From Deinococcus roseus (lineage in GTDB: Bacteria > Deinococcota > Deinococci > Deinococcales > Deinococcaceae), in assembly GCF_014646895.1 (NCBI RefSeq), contig NZ_BMOD01000001.1, positions 367,172 through 431,171 on the forward strand: 64,000 nucleotides of DNA, read 5' to 3'. The notes under the pieces are model-generated. The model did not search any database and was not told where the DNA came from. It was given only the letters and a program-made list of their open reading frames with translations. Positions 9,799 through 17,950 of this stretch are shown in pieces (the first letter of the stretch is position 1; each line of letters opens with the position of its first letter). The translations under genes were made by a program, and so were the position numbers.

Positions 9799-11133
9799 TC
9801 ACTCCTCCTTCCAGCGGGACTGCGCTGGATACATGGGTTTGCCATTGACCACCAGATGGTCGTATTCGTTGCGGAACAGCTTGATGGAACTTAAAACCGG
9901 ACCCATGCAGGCATCTGCCAGGGCACAGAAACTCTTGCCCGAGATGTTGTCGCTCATGTCCAGGATCAGTTCCACATCTCCGGGTTTGCCCCGTCCGCGC
10001 ACCAGTTTCTCGTACATCTTGACCATCCAGCCAGAAATCCCTTCGCGGCAGGGGGTGCATTTCCCACAGGATTCGTGGGCATAGAAACGCACGAGGTTCC
10101 AGGTGGCATTCACGATGCACATCGATTTGGGCAGCAGGATCACGCCACCCGTTCCAAGCATGGAACCTTTGGCCGCCACACTCTCGTAGTCCATGGGGGT
10201 GTCCAGGATTTCATCGGTCCAGGGCATCATGGGGGTGCTGGACCCTCCGGGGATGATGGCCTTGATGTCCTCGGTGGGGCCTCCGCACCAGTCGTAGATC
10301 AACTCGCGGAAGGTGGTGCCCATGGGAAGTTCAAACACACCGGGGCGTTTGACCGGGCCAGACACCTGATACAGCTTGGTGCCTTTGGATTTCTCGGTGC
10401 CCATGCTGGCAAACCACTCCGGGCCATACTTGATGATGTGGGTGGCCGCACAGAAAGACTCCACATTGTTGATGGTGGTGGGGAGGCCATAGAGTCCTGC
10501 TGCTGCAGGAAAGGGCGGTTTCAGTCTGGGGTTGGCCCTCAGGCCTTCCAGGGAGTTCATCAGGGCGGTTTCCTCACCGCAGATGTAAGCCCCTGCGCCC
10601 CGGTGCACCTGCAAGTCAAAATCAAAGCCGCTGCCCTGAATGTTCTTGCCCAGCAGCCCAGCCTTGCGGGCTTCCTTGATGGCTGCCCAGGTGCGCTCTG
10701 CCGCCAGCACGTACTCCCCGCGGATGTAGATGTAACCCACACTGGCCCGCATGGCATAACCCGCAATGATCATGCCTTCAATGAGCTGGTGGGGATCCTC
10801 GGTGAGCAGGTAGCGGTCTTTAAAGCTTCCGGGTTCGGATTCATCGGCGTTGCAGATGATGTAGTGCTGCCTGCCGTCTTTGAGGGGCATGAAACTCCAC
10901 TTCATTCCGGTAGGGAATCCTGCACCTCCACGCCCACGCAGTCCACTCTTTTTCATTTCATCGATGATGGCGTCTGGGCCAATCTGGAAAGCCCGCTTTA
11001 AAGAGGTGTACCCACCATCTTCTTTGTAGGAGTCGATGGTGTAGCTTTCTTTTTTGCCCACACGGGCATACAGGGTGGGCTTGAACCGGGGATCAATGCC
11101 CGAGGTGATGGGTCTGGGAGGGGCCTGGGTCAT
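9799..11133 (-). CDS. nuoF: NADH-quinone oxidoreductase subunit F (NADH/FMN subunit)
   Basis: Binds NADH and FMN and starts electron transfer in complex I. The glycine-rich nucleotide/FMN loop GLRGRGGAGFPTGMKWSF is at about residues 64-81. The N3 4Fe-4S ligands are ESCGKCTPCREG at about 354-365 plus a cysteine near 402 (CALADAC region). 444 residues, normal length. The gene overlaps nuoE by 4 bases and precedes nuoG by 54 bases, the longest gap inside the operon. Confidence 0.97.
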   Translation of the reverse strand: MTQAPPRPITSGIDPRFKPTLYARVGKKESYTIDSYKEDGGYTSLKRAFQIGPDAIIDEMKKSGLRGRGGAGFPTGMKWSFMPLKDGRQHYIICNADESEPGSFKDRYLLTEDPHQLIEGMIIAGYAMRASVGYIYIRGEYVLAAERTWAAIKEARKAGLLGKNIQGSGFDFDLQVHRGAGAYICGEETALMNSLEGLRANPRLKPPFPAAAGLYGLPTTINNVESFCAATHIIKYGPEWFASMGTEKSKGTKLYQVSGPVKRPGVFELPMGTTFRELIYDWCGGPTEDIKAIIPGGSSTPMMPWTDEILDTPMDYESVAAKGSMLGTGGVILLPKSMCIVNATWNLVRFYAHESCGKCTPCREGISGWMVKMYEKLVRGRGKPGDVELILDMSDNISGKSFCALADACMGPVLSSIKLFRNEYDHLVVNGKPMYPAQSRWKEE

Positions 11134-11741
11134 GCTTCACCTTCCACCAGTGAGGGGAGTGTGGTGGCGAGGCCACCTGCGGGAAGTCCGTTTTCCAGTT
11201 CCTGCTGCCCTGCATGAATCGGAATGGGGGGCAGGATGTCGGGGTTGAAAGGCTCTCCCCTGCGGAACTGGTCCAGCAGGAGTTTGATGCGTTTCTTGGA
11301 AACGCACTCGTGATAACCCTCGTCGTTGATTTGCAGCATGGGGGCGGTTCCGCAGCTTCCCAGGCATTCCACTTTCTGGATCGAGAAAAGTCCGTCTTTT
11401 GTGATCTCTCCCTGCTGAATGCCCAGCGTGTCCACCAGGTGATCCCACAGTTCATCGCTGCCCGCGATGGCGCAACTTAATGTGGCGCACACCTGCAGGT
11501 GGTGTTTTCCGGTGGGAATGGTGTGGTAGGTGGAGTAGAAGCTCATCACGGATTTCACTTCGGTGGCGGTGTTGCCCAGCAGGGAAGCGATTTCCTCGAT
11601 GTTCTCTTCTGGGACGTACCCGAAGGCGTTCTGCACTTCCCTGAGCAGGGGCATCAGGGCGCTGCGTCTGCCGCGTTCGGTGTCGGGATACCTTGAAAAT
11701 ATGTCCTGCACTACGTCCTGTTTGTCGGCAAAGTAACGCAT
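11130..11741 (-). CDS. nuoE: NADH-quinone oxidoreductase subunit E (2Fe-2S)
   Basis: 24-kDa thioredoxin-fold subunit carrying the 2Fe-2S cluster N1a beside the FMN site. Ligands are C85, C90, C126 and C130 (C-x4-C...C-x3-C), exactly the family spacing. The N-terminal helical bundle (residues 1-75) contains ALMPLLREVQNAFGYVP, also typical. 203 residues. The start lies 13 bases after the stop of the dinB-like gene, so it is probably translated from the same operon transcript. Confidence 0.96.
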   Translation of the reverse strand: MRYFADKQDVVQDIFSRYPDTERGRRSALMPLLREVQNAFGYVPEENIEEIASLLGNTATEVKSVMSFYSTYHTIPTGKHHLQVCATLSCAIAGSDELWDHLVDTLGIQQGEITKDGLFSIQKVECLGSCGTAPMLQINDEGYHECVSKKRIKLLLDQFRRGEPFNPDILPPIPIHAGQQELENGLPAGGLATTLPSLVEGEA

Positions 11742-11754
11742 TTCTCCTCCGCTT

Positions 11755-12261
11755 TCATTCCCGCCAGGGGGCCCACATCGGACCGTCGGATTCGGTCCAG
11801 GCCACCCCGTTCATTCTCAGCACCATCAGGATCTGGCCCCGGTGGTGGGCATCGTGCACCATGGCATGCTGCAGAAACATCAGGGGATGGCTTTCATACA
11901 CCTTCTCAAACCCGCTGTTCTGGTCCAGCTTTTCCTGCACGGCCTGTTCAGACACCTGATCGGCCTGCTGCAAAATCTGCTGAATCTCCTGCACATCATG
12001 GGTGCTGACATCAAAGCCACGGTCTTCCAGCACCTGATGCAGGTAAGCCACTTTTTCAGCGTGCTCAGGAGCGATGGTCTCCATCCAGCCCCTGCGAAAA
12101 TCAACCAGGTCGCACAGGTGCTGCCCGATGGTCCAGCCGCCTGCAGGATCCCGCAAATCCAGCTTTTCTGCCGTCAGGGCACCCAGCAAAGAGGCATTCA
12201 CCTGTTTGTTGCGGTTCCAGGCGTTCATCACCACCTGATCTGCAGTCAGGGCTTCGCTCAT
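11755..12261 (-). CDS. DinB-fold (YfiT/DinB superfamily) protein inside the nuo operon
   Basis: 168 residues. The helical-bundle DinB pattern is visible: WTIGQHLCDLVDFRRGW with His48, and QHAMVHDAHHRGQIL with His136 and His140, the three spacings expected for the metal-binding triad. DinB-fold proteins include thiol transferases for bacillithiol or mycothiol and many of unknown function; this is the superfamily, not the DinB DNA polymerase. Its ATG overlaps the nuoD stop by 4 bases and its stop is 13 bases before nuoE, so it is embedded in the complex I operon. No known complex I subunit has this fold; a link to thiol metabolism or assembly is only inference. Confidence 0.85.
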   Translation of the reverse strand: MSEALTADQVVMNAWNRNKQVNASLLGALTAEKLDLRDPAGGWTIGQHLCDLVDFRRGWMETIAPEHAEKVAYLHQVLEDRGFDVSTHDVQEIQQILQQADQVSEQAVQEKLDQNSGFEKVYESHPLMFLQHAMVHDAHHRGQILMVLRMNGVAWTESDGPMWAPWRE

Positions 12262-13460
12262 CGGTCCACATCTCCCAGCACCGGGTCCACACTGGCCAGT
12301 ACAGTGATCAAATCTGCGAACTGGCAGCCAATTCCGGCCACTTCCATCAGTTGCAGGTTCACAAAACTTGGAGCACGGATCTTCAGGCGGTAAGGCATGC
12401 TGCCCCCGTCAGAGATGATGTAGTACCCGACCTCGCCACGCGCTGTTTCCACTGGAACGTACACTTCCCCTCTGGGGGGGTGGAAGCCCTCGGTCACCAG
12501 TTTGAAATGGTGAATCACGGCCTCCATGCTGGTTTCCAGTTCGGGTCTGGGGGGCAGGCTCACCTTGCGGTTGGGGTCCTTGATCGGTCCGGGAACCAGA
12601 TCGTCCAGTGCCTGCCGGATGATGCGGGCAGACTGGCGCATCTCTTCCAGGCGCACCATGAAACGCGCAAAGGAGTCCCCCTCTATGGCGGTGGGCACAT
12701 CGAATTTGTATTGCTCGTAACCCGAGTAGGGGTTGTCTCTGCGGTGGTCAAAATCAATGCCAGAAGCCCGCAGGTTGGGTCCAGTGATGCCCATGTCCAG
12801 GCACTGCTCGGCAGTCACCTTACCAATTCCGGTGGTACGGGCCAGGAAGACCGGGTTGTTGGCAAACATGGTCTGGTACTCATCAATGCGGTGGTCAAAT
12901 TCCACTGCAAATTTGCGCACGTTCTCGGCCCAGCCATCGGGGATGTCTCTGGAAAGGCCCCCCACCCGGAAGTACCCCTGGTTCATGCGGTAACCCGAAA
13001 CCTCTTCAAAGAGGTCCTGAACCCACTCTTTTTCCCGGAAACAGTAAAACAGCAGGGTCAGCGCCCCCAGGTCCAGCATCCCGGTGCCAAAGAACACCAG
13101 GTGCGAGTGGATGCGCCCCAGTTCATGCAGAATCACCCGGACGCGCTGGGCACGGTCCGGGACTTCGGCACCGATCAGTTTTTCCACGCTCAGCACGTAG
13201 GCCAGCTCATGCCCGAAGGAGTGCAGGTAATCGGTTCTGGGGGCAAAGGTGACGTTCTGGTGGTAGGTGCGGTTTTCCATCACCTTTTCAAAACCGGTGT
13301 GCAGGTAGCCCATGTGGGGCACCACCTTGGTGATGTACTCCCCGTTCATGTGCACCACCAGACGCAACACCCCGTGGGTGGAGGGGTGCTGGGGTCCCAC
13401 GTTGAGGATCATTTCCTCGGTGTGCAGCAGGCTGGAGGCTTCCTGATCAAGCAGGGTCAT
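12258..13460 (-). CDS. nuoD: NADH-quinone oxidoreductase subunit D
   Basis: 49-kDa subunit, related to the large subunit of NiFe hydrogenases; with NuoB it forms the quinone-reduction site. 400 residues. The N-terminal beta hairpin LNVGPQHPSTHGVLRL (about residues 19-34) carries the histidine that faces the quinone head group, and the C-terminus ends in the ...VDPVLGDVDR motif of the family. It overlaps nuoC and the dinB-like gene by 4 bases each, consistent with coupled translation. Confidence 0.97.
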   Translation of the reverse strand: MTLLDQEASSLLHTEEMILNVGPQHPSTHGVLRLVVHMNGEYITKVVPHMGYLHTGFEKVMENRTYHQNVTFAPRTDYLHSFGHELAYVLSVEKLIGAEVPDRAQRVRVILHELGRIHSHLVFFGTGMLDLGALTLLFYCFREKEWVQDLFEEVSGYRMNQGYFRVGGLSRDIPDGWAENVRKFAVEFDHRIDEYQTMFANNPVFLARTTGIGKVTAEQCLDMGITGPNLRASGIDFDHRRDNPYSGYEQYKFDVPTAIEGDSFARFMVRLEEMRQSARIIRQALDDLVPGPIKDPNRKVSLPPRPELETSMEAVIHHFKLVTEGFHPPRGEVYVPVETARGEVGYYIISDGGSMPYRLKIRAPSFVNLQLMEVAGIGCQFADLITVLASVDPVLGDVDR

Positions 13461-14071
13461 TTGGGACCTCCTTTGGAGACGTTCTGTTCAAAGACATCCA
13501 CGGTGGGAGGGAAGCTGGGGGTGCTCTGGTCTCCAACCCGCTCTCCTCCACGCCATCCGGTGAGGCCCTTCTCCTGTCCAGAGAGGCCAGCCCGGAAGGT
13601 GGGAGGATCAATGAAACGGCCCTCGTTAAACAAGGTGGGGGTTTCGCCGAGGGGGAAATCCTTGCGCAGCGGGTGGCCTTCCAGATCTTCGGGGGTCAGC
13701 ACTTTGCGCAAATCCGGGTGGTTGAGGAACACAATCCCCATCAGGTCGTACACTTCCCTTTCCAGGTAATTTGCGGCTTTCCAGATGGAATACAGGCTGG
13801 GAGCCTCTTCCCCATCTGAAAGGTAAATGCGCAGGAAAACACGCTCTTTGCTGGGAATGCGGTAGAGGTTGTAAATCACAGCGAAGCGCTTGGGACGGTC
13901 TTCCACATACTCGCTGTAATCTGCACCCACCACATCCAGCAGCACGAAACCTGCACGCTGGAATTCACGAGCCACCCTGAGCAGGTCGTCCCGCTCCACC
14001 ACCACATGCTGCAACTGGCCCAGGGTGACTTTGAGGTTCAGGCGGTCCAGCAGTTCGTTCAGCGGGTCCAT
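13457..14071 (-). CDS. nuoC: NADH-quinone oxidoreductase subunit C
   Basis: 30-kDa peripheral subunit that helps attach the Fe-S arm of complex I; it binds no cofactor. 204 residues, with the signature ANYLEREVYDLMGIVFLNHPDLRKVL followed by DLEGHPLRKDFPLG. The C-terminal tail of about 40 residues is proline- and glycine-rich. It overlaps nuoB by 13 bases and nuoD by 4. It is a separate protein here, not fused to NuoD as in enterobacteria. Confidence 0.96.
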   Translation of the reverse strand: MDPLNELLDRLNLKVTLGQLQHVVVERDDLLRVAREFQRAGFVLLDVVGADYSEYVEDRPKRFAVIYNLYRIPSKERVFLRIYLSDGEEAPSLYSIWKAANYLEREVYDLMGIVFLNHPDLRKVLTPEDLEGHPLRKDFPLGETPTLFNEGRFIDPPTFRAGLSGQEKGLTGWRGGERVGDQSTPSFPPTVDVFEQNVSKGGPK

Positions 14072-14595
14072 GCATCCACCGCCTTGAGTTTTTCACCGCG
14101 CTCGTCGTAGGCTTCCCCACGCACCTTCTTCTGCAGCTGGGTCACAGCGTAGATCAGCGCTTCGGGTCTGGGAGGGCAACCAGGAACAAAGACATCCACG
14201 GGCACCACGCTGTCCACGTTCTGCACGATGGCGTAATTGTTGAACATCCCTCCAGAACTGGCGCAGGCCCCCATCGAGATCACCCATTTGGGGTCGGGCA
14301 TCTGTTCATAGACACGGCGCATGATCGGGGCCATCTTCTTGGAGAGGCGTCCGGCCACAATCATCACATCGGCCTGCCTGGGGGAAGCCCGGAACACTTC
14401 AGAGCCGAAGCGGGCGAGGTCGTTGCGTCCATCGGTGGAGCTCATCATCTCGATGGCACAGCAGGCCAGCCCGAAGGTCGCAGGCCACATGGAGTTGGAG
14501 CGTCCCCAGGCCACCAGCTTCTCCAGGCTGCTGAAAAGGATTCCCGAGTTTTCCAGTTCCTGCACATCTTTGGTGAACAGATCGGTCAGCGCCAT
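14059..14595 (-). CDS. nuoB: NADH-quinone oxidoreductase subunit B (cluster N2)
   Basis: Holds the terminal 4Fe-4S cluster N2 that reduces quinone. Ligands are the tandem cysteines C45 and C46 (LACCAIEMM), C111 (GACASSGG) and C140 (VPGCPPRPE), the unusual arrangement unique to this subunit. 178 residues, normal length. It overlaps nuoA by 10 bases and nuoC by 13. Confidence 0.97.
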   Translation of the reverse strand: MALTDLFTKDVQELENSGILFSSLEKLVAWGRSNSMWPATFGLACCAIEMMSSTDGRNDLARFGSEVFRASPRQADVMIVAGRLSKKMAPIMRRVYEQMPDPKWVISMGACASSGGMFNNYAIVQNVDSVVPVDVFVPGCPPRPEALIYAVTQLQKKVRGEAYDERGEKLKAVDAWTR

Positions 14596-14936
14596 TCCAG
14601 CACTCCTTTTTTCAGGATGTAGTAGTAGCCCACCAGCACCAGCACCACAAAGGTCACGGCTTCCCAGAAGGCAAACACCCCGAGTTTTTTGAAAGCCACC
14701 GCCAGGGGGTAGAAAAATGCCGTTTCAATGTCAAAGACAATGAACAGCATGGCCACCAGATAGAAGTGAACCGGGAAACGCTCTCTGGCACTGCCTTCAG
14801 GGTCGTTTCCAGACTCGTAGGGCATCAGTTTGGTGCGGGAGGCTTTCTTGGGTCCCAGGATGGCACTCACGCCCACAGCCAGCACACCAATCCCTCCAGC
14901 GACGAGGAACATGATCAGGATGTTGAAATATTCCAT
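14586..14936 (-). CDS. nuoA: NADH-quinone oxidoreductase subunit A
   Basis: First gene of the operon: a 116-residue, three-helix membrane subunit at the junction of the two arms of complex I. The loop PYESGNDPEGSARERFPVHFYLVAM contains the conserved E-S-G motif, followed by FDIETAFFYPLAV. The ATG at 14936 was chosen over an upstream in-frame start because MEYFNILIMF matches the family N-terminus and the purine-rich ribosome binding site AGGAGGGAGA lies directly upstream. Upstream in-frame codons have no such site. Confidence 0.95.
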   Translation of the reverse strand: MEYFNILIMFLVAGGIGVLAVGVSAILGPKKASRTKLMPYESGNDPEGSARERFPVHFYLVAMLFIVFDIETAFFYPLAVAFKKLGVFAFWEAVTFVVLVLVGYYYILKKGVLEWR

Positions 14937-15403
14937 TCTCCCTCCTACATCGTGCTTTTTTTCCCTAAATTGGTGAAAAAAAGCACAAAGACTTCCGACA
15001 AAACAAACGGGGTCTTTTGCCCCATGCACGATGTACTACAAAACGGTCAGTACATTCATACCACAAAGCCAGGGAAAATAAAAGAATTTCCCCACCACTA
15101 CGCACAATTTGGTTTTAAACGCTTTACAGGATGAGATTTTTCTGACAGCTGACAAAGCCCTTTTCTGGGAGGGATCAGGGAGGCTTCAGGAGGGGGATTT
15201 TGCACCCCAGGTGAAGGCAGGACTTGCCGAGCGACCCAGCGGTCACAAACCGTTTTGAACCGCGCTGTGGGGTCAAGAGGGGCCGAGCGCCAAGCGAAAA
15301 AAGCATGCGATATGCTCTGGAAAAGAGCATCACCAGGGGGCAATGCTTTATGGGCCATGTGGAATCCAGGTCTGTCTCTGAAGCCCAGGCAATTGCTCCA
15401 GCA
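14937..15403. other. Intergenic region with presumed nuo promoter; no gene
   Basis: About 470 bases between nuoA and the acetyltransferase stop. On the nuo strand an inverted repeat TGTACT (15032-15037) / AGTACA (15049-15054) with an 11-base spacer lies about 100 bases upstream of nuoA. An A/T-rich leader with a hairpin-like AAAAAAAGCAC/GTGCTTTTTTT (about 14950-14990) precedes the start. Short open frames here have no ribosome site or family features. The -10/-35 boxes could not be fixed with confidence. Confidence 0.5.
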
Positions 15404-16303
15404 TCAAAGCAGTTGGTGCTCGGCGCTCGGCCCTCGGCGCTCGGCATCCTGCCCTTGCCCCCCAGCCAACACCGACACATGCTTCCCTGCCACCTGATAC
15501 CCCAGGCTCTGGTAAAGCACATTGGCCACGGCATTGTCTGGATCCGCAAACAGCAGGGCATTCTTTTTGCGTTCCTGCAAGATAAAAGCACTGAGGGAAG
15601 CCATCAGTCGGCGACCAAACCCCTTGCCTCTGGATTCTGGAGGCACATAAACAAAACTGACACTCTGGTAATGCAGGGTCCAGCGGTTCACTGCAGCCAC
15701 TGCAGCGCATTTCTGGCGGTGTTCCAGAATGTAGAACTCCCGGTAACTGGCGTACAGCATTTTCAGGACTTCTGCACGGGTCAGGGTGCGGCCCCGGGTT
15801 TCGGCATTGAACTGGATCAGCCAGTTGACCACCTCCACATCATCAGGACGCAGGCGTCTGAACTCACGGTCCATCTGGAGGTCCTGGTTTTCCAGGGTGT
15901 AGATCAGGCTTGTTCTGGAGCTGGAATTTTCATTTGGATGCGCTTCCACGATTTTTTGCATGGCGCATTCTGGGCCTTCCAGCAAAGCAGCCTCCTGCAA
16001 AAAGCTGGCAGGAAACTGAGCATGTTCTCCCAGCACCGAAACCCTCATATGCTGGTGTCTGGGGTCCCAGAGCAGGCACCCCTGGCGGTCTGGCAAAGCA
16101 TAAGCTTCCAGGTCATGGTTGCGGGCACAGGCCCAGATCAGTTTGTGGTTGAGGACCTCATGCTGGTACAGCAGGTTTAAAGCCTCCTGGTGGTCCATCC
16201 AGGTGAGGCCAGTGGAGATTTCAGAGAATGTGGGGTAAGACATGAGCACCTTGCTTGTTGCTTTCTGGTTGGGCTGGGTTGATTGTACGTTGTTTGCAGC
16301 CAT
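15404..16303 (-). CDS. GNAT-family N-acetyltransferase
   Basis: About 299 residues from the ATG at 16303 (a GTG at 16324 and an ATG at 16243 are alternatives; none has a strong ribosome site, though AAGGTG precedes 16243). The C-terminal half is a GNAT fold: FVYVPPESRGKGFGRRLMASL is the acetyl-CoA pyrophosphate loop (R-G-K-G-F-G-R), followed by NALLFADPDNAVANVLYQSLGY. The N-terminal 130 residues are a second, degenerate domain of the same general type. Substrate unknown. The last 18 residues are encoded by a 7-bp tandem repeat (15418-15445), so the tail may vary between strains. Confidence 0.8.
   Translation of the reverse strand: MAANNVQSTQPNQKATSKVLMSYPTFSEISTGLTWMDHQEALNLLYQHEVLNHKLIWACARNHDLEAYALPDRQGCLLWDPRHQHMRVSVLGEHAQFPASFLQEAALLEGPECAMQKIVEAHPNENSSSRTSLIYTLENQDLQMDREFRRLRPDDVEVVNWLIQFNAETRGRTLTRAEVLKMLYASYREFYILEHRQKCAAVAAVNRWTLHYQSVSFVYVPPESRGKGFGRRLMASLSAFILQERKKNALLFADPDNAVANVLYQSLGYQVAGKHVSVLAGGQGQDAERRGPSAEHQLL
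15418..15445. repeat. Heptad tandem repeat, GCTCGGC x4
   Basis: Four consecutive 7-bp units, GCTCGGC, GCTCGGC, CCTCGGC, GCTCGGC, inside the 3' end of the acetyltransferase gene. A degenerate pair GCCGAGC GCCAAGC lies nearby at about 15282-15295. Confidence 0.85.
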
Positions 16304-16393
16304 TGTATACACTGTGGTCTGCACAGTTTCTTACAGGAAATTTTGATCAGGCGCTTTCAAGGCGAAAACGCCCCCTTGCGGGGGCATCTGGTC

Positions 16394-17536
16394 TTAAGAA
16401 AGCACCTCTACATCGTCGTCTTCGTGTTTTTCCAGCGGCAGGGTGAAATAAAACCTCGCCCCTTTGCCCCGCTCGGATTCCACCCAGATGCGGCCTCCGT
16501 GTTGTTCAACGGCCAGGCGACAGAAGGCCAGTCCCATGCCCGTGTCAAAACGGGAGTGCATGGTCAGGCGGGATTGTTCGAAAGCAGCAAACAGGTTGGG
16601 GATGTCCTGGGCAGGAATCCCTTCCCCGTTGTCGCGCACGGCCAGTTCCACGGCAACAGCAGATGAACGGGCCACCACTTCAATCAGGCCCCCAGTGCGG
16701 GTGTGCTTCACAGCGTTGCTGATCAGGTTGGCAAAAATGCGCCTGAGAATGTCCTTGTCCACCGGTACATGATTGAAACGCTTGTCCACGTTCACGGTGA
16801 TTCTGCGCTCTTTGAGTGCGATGCCCACGTCCAGCTTGGCCTGCTCGATCACCTGTTCCAGATCGTTGGGCCGGATGTGGGTCAGGGAGAGCACCATCTT
16901 GCCTGCCTGCATCTTGCGCACGTCCAGCATGTTGGCGGCCAGATACAGCAGGTGCTGGGATTCCTCGCGGGCCAGTTCGATCATGTTCATCAGGTCCGGG
17001 GGAATCAGGCGTTCGCCATCGTCCTTGACGATTTCCAGCAGGCCCAGAATGGCCGTGATGGGGTTTTTCAGGTCGTGGACCAGCATGTGCACCAGCTGGT
17101 CACGGGTTCTTTCATCTTTGATGTGGTTCTCAATTTTCTTCTGCAACTCAACCGTTTCAGATTGAAATTTGCCTTCCCTCTGGGCACGCTCCAGGGACCT
17201 TTTGACAGCCTGGGCAATGGTGGGGAGGCTGGAGTCCTGGGGCAGCACGAGGTCTGCTCCACCCTCCAGAACAGCCTGCATGGCAGCAGGAGCAACCACG
17301 GCAATCATGCGGGTGGTGCCCAGATCGGGTCTGCGGACCAGAATGGCAATCAAATCAGACAGGGCCAGGCCGGGACTGAACCCCTCGCGCAAAACAATGG
17401 CACTGGGCACGCCCTGGTGGGTGAGCTGCAACAATTCTTCGGGGGTGGCGGCCCCACGAACAGGCACACCAAGCAACCCCTGCAGCTGGGAAGCATCTTG
17501 AGGAAACTGGGTTCCGAACAGCACACTACTATCCAC
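16394..17536 (-). CDS. Orphan sensor histidine kinase with a degenerate receiver-like N-terminus
   Basis: 380 residues from GTG 17536, preceded by AGGTG at a good distance. Residues 1-120 resemble a response-regulator receiver but lack the acidic pocket, the phospho-acceptor Asp and the C-terminal Lys, so it is a pseudo-receiver. A helix (about 120-150) leads to the dimerisation H-box LVHMLVHDLKNPI with His154. The ATPase domain shows N-box NLISNAVKHT, G1 DNGEGIP and G2 GMGLAF. No membrane segment is present, so it is cytosolic. No response regulator is adjacent. Partner and signal are unknown. Confidence 0.88.
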   Translation of the reverse strand: MDSSVLFGTQFPQDASQLQGLLGVPVRGAATPEELLQLTHQGVPSAIVLREGFSPGLALSDLIAILVRRPDLGTTRMIAVVAPAAMQAVLEGGADLVLPQDSSLPTIAQAVKRSLERAQREGKFQSETVELQKKIENHIKDERTRDQLVHMLVHDLKNPITAILGLLEIVKDDGERLIPPDLMNMIELAREESQHLLYLAANMLDVRKMQAGKMVLSLTHIRPNDLEQVIEQAKLDVGIALKERRITVNVDKRFNHVPVDKDILRRIFANLISNAVKHTRTGGLIEVVARSSAVAVELAVRDNGEGIPAQDIPNLFAAFEQSRLTMHSRFDTGMGLAFCRLAVEQHGGRIWVESERGKGARFYFTLPLEKHEDDDVEVLS

Positions 17537-17950
17537 TCACGCACCTCGGGAAGAAAACGCGACACACAAATTCCGGCACAGGTATCATTTTAAATCTAAC
17601 ACATTTCTTAACTGAAAAAGTCGCCCCTGCAGTCCGCCCGGATGGACTTTCCAATGTGGTGCAGGGCACAGACCGGGAATTCTGTCCTTGCCAGCAACTT
17701 TCATTTTGCACCAACATGTTTTTGGGATGCAAAAAACACTCTGTCTGACAACCATAAAAAGAGCAGATGTTCATTTTTTGTTCCATTTGTGGTTTTTCAC
17801 CTGGAGCCCATTTCCACTTAAAGTTTCCCTGAAGAGAGAGCCGGACAACTTTAATCAAGACAACAATACTGTAAGGGGTAATTCTGCTAAACTTTCCTTA
17901 ACAGGCGACACCACGCCCCAGCTCACACACAACCACGAAGGGGGTCTACG
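17537..17950. other. Intergenic region between histidine kinase and Clp ATPase
   Basis: About 410 bases between divergent genes; it should contain both promoters. The clp start is preceded by an AAGGGGG ribosome site. A possible clp -10 (TACTGT near 17868-17873, with GACAAC 17 bases upstream) is weak. I saw no CIRCE element, no RNA gene and no convincing ORF. Confidence 0.4.

Noticed and set aside
15098..15591. Minus-strand open frames upstream of nuoA and overlapping the acetyltransferase
   Set aside because: No ribosome site, no family pattern, and they overlap the GNAT gene in another frame.
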